Assembly: GCA_022865845.1 (NCBI GenBank)
Contig: JALHUC010000585.1
Coordinates: 1 to 5,551, forward strand
DNA from: a bacterium
GTDB lineage: Bacteria > BMS3Abin14
Reading direction: 5' to 3'
Length of the DNA: 5,551 nt
This document shows positions 5,510 through 5,551 of the stretch, piece after piece. Each line of letters begins with the position of its first letter. The stretch's first letter is position 1. The translations under genes and the position numbers were made by a program. The notes under the pieces are model-generated. The model saw only the letters and a list, made by a program, of their open reading frames with translations, did not search any database and had not been told where the DNA came from.

Positions 5510-5551
5510 ATGTCAACCGGTTTTCACGAAAAGAGCTACCGGAAACACAGC
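5510..5551 (+). CDS. Start of an unidentified protein, cut by the window edge
   Basis: The ATG at 5510 follows GGAG by 5 bases and opens a frame that stays open for 14 codons to the window edge, reading MSTGFHEKSYRKHS. The peptide is hydrophilic and basic with no signal-peptide character. It is too short to assign to a family. The call rests on the ribosome binding site and on the gene-free spacer before it; a chance frame this short is quite possible. Confidence 0.5.
   Translation, partial: MSTGFHEKSYRKHS

Overview
The window is about 5.5 kb of bacterial DNA with moderately high GC by eye. It carries two divergent transcription units separated by a roughly 430-base intergenic region. The sugar-binding protein has a Sec signal peptide without a lipobox, which points to a Gram-negative bacterium. 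The mix of a GtsA-like sugar importer, a Hanks-type Ser/Thr kinase with sensory domains, and word-repeat-rich spacers would fit a deltaproteobacterial or Desulfobacterota-like lineage. That placement is inference; no marker gene is present.

Left part, minus strand (1-2391): a carbohydrate ABC importer operon of the CUT1 type. Reading leftwards, it has a periplasmic glucose/mannose-family binding protein, a spacer with a perfect 17-bp stem-loop, a MalF/GtsB-like permease, and the first 30 codons of a second permease that overlaps the first by 8 bases and runs off the window. The ATPase is not in view. The stem-loop lies between the binding-protein gene and the permease genes, where several sugar importers have an intercistronic element that keeps the binding protein in excess.

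Middle (2392-2825): the divergent intergenic region. Its striking content is a duplicated block whose two copies contain 2 and 4 tandem units of a TTTGGAC-like heptamer.

Right part, plus strand (2826-5263): a calcineurin-like metallophosphoesterase overlaps by one base with a multidomain signalling protein made of a degenerate receiver, a PAS domain and a Ser/Thr kinase. This is a plausible phosphatase/kinase pair. The kinase frame is cut by an in-frame TAA at 5105-5107. The same frame then continues for 51 codons with the expected end of the kinase C-lobe, including the RF motif, before a TAG at 5261. The gene is therefore a recent nonsense allele, a sequence error, or a recoded stop.

Right end (5264-5551): a non-coding spacer with small perfect hairpins and more TTGGAC/GGAAC words, followed by the probable first 14 codons of another plus-strand gene with a good ribosome binding site.
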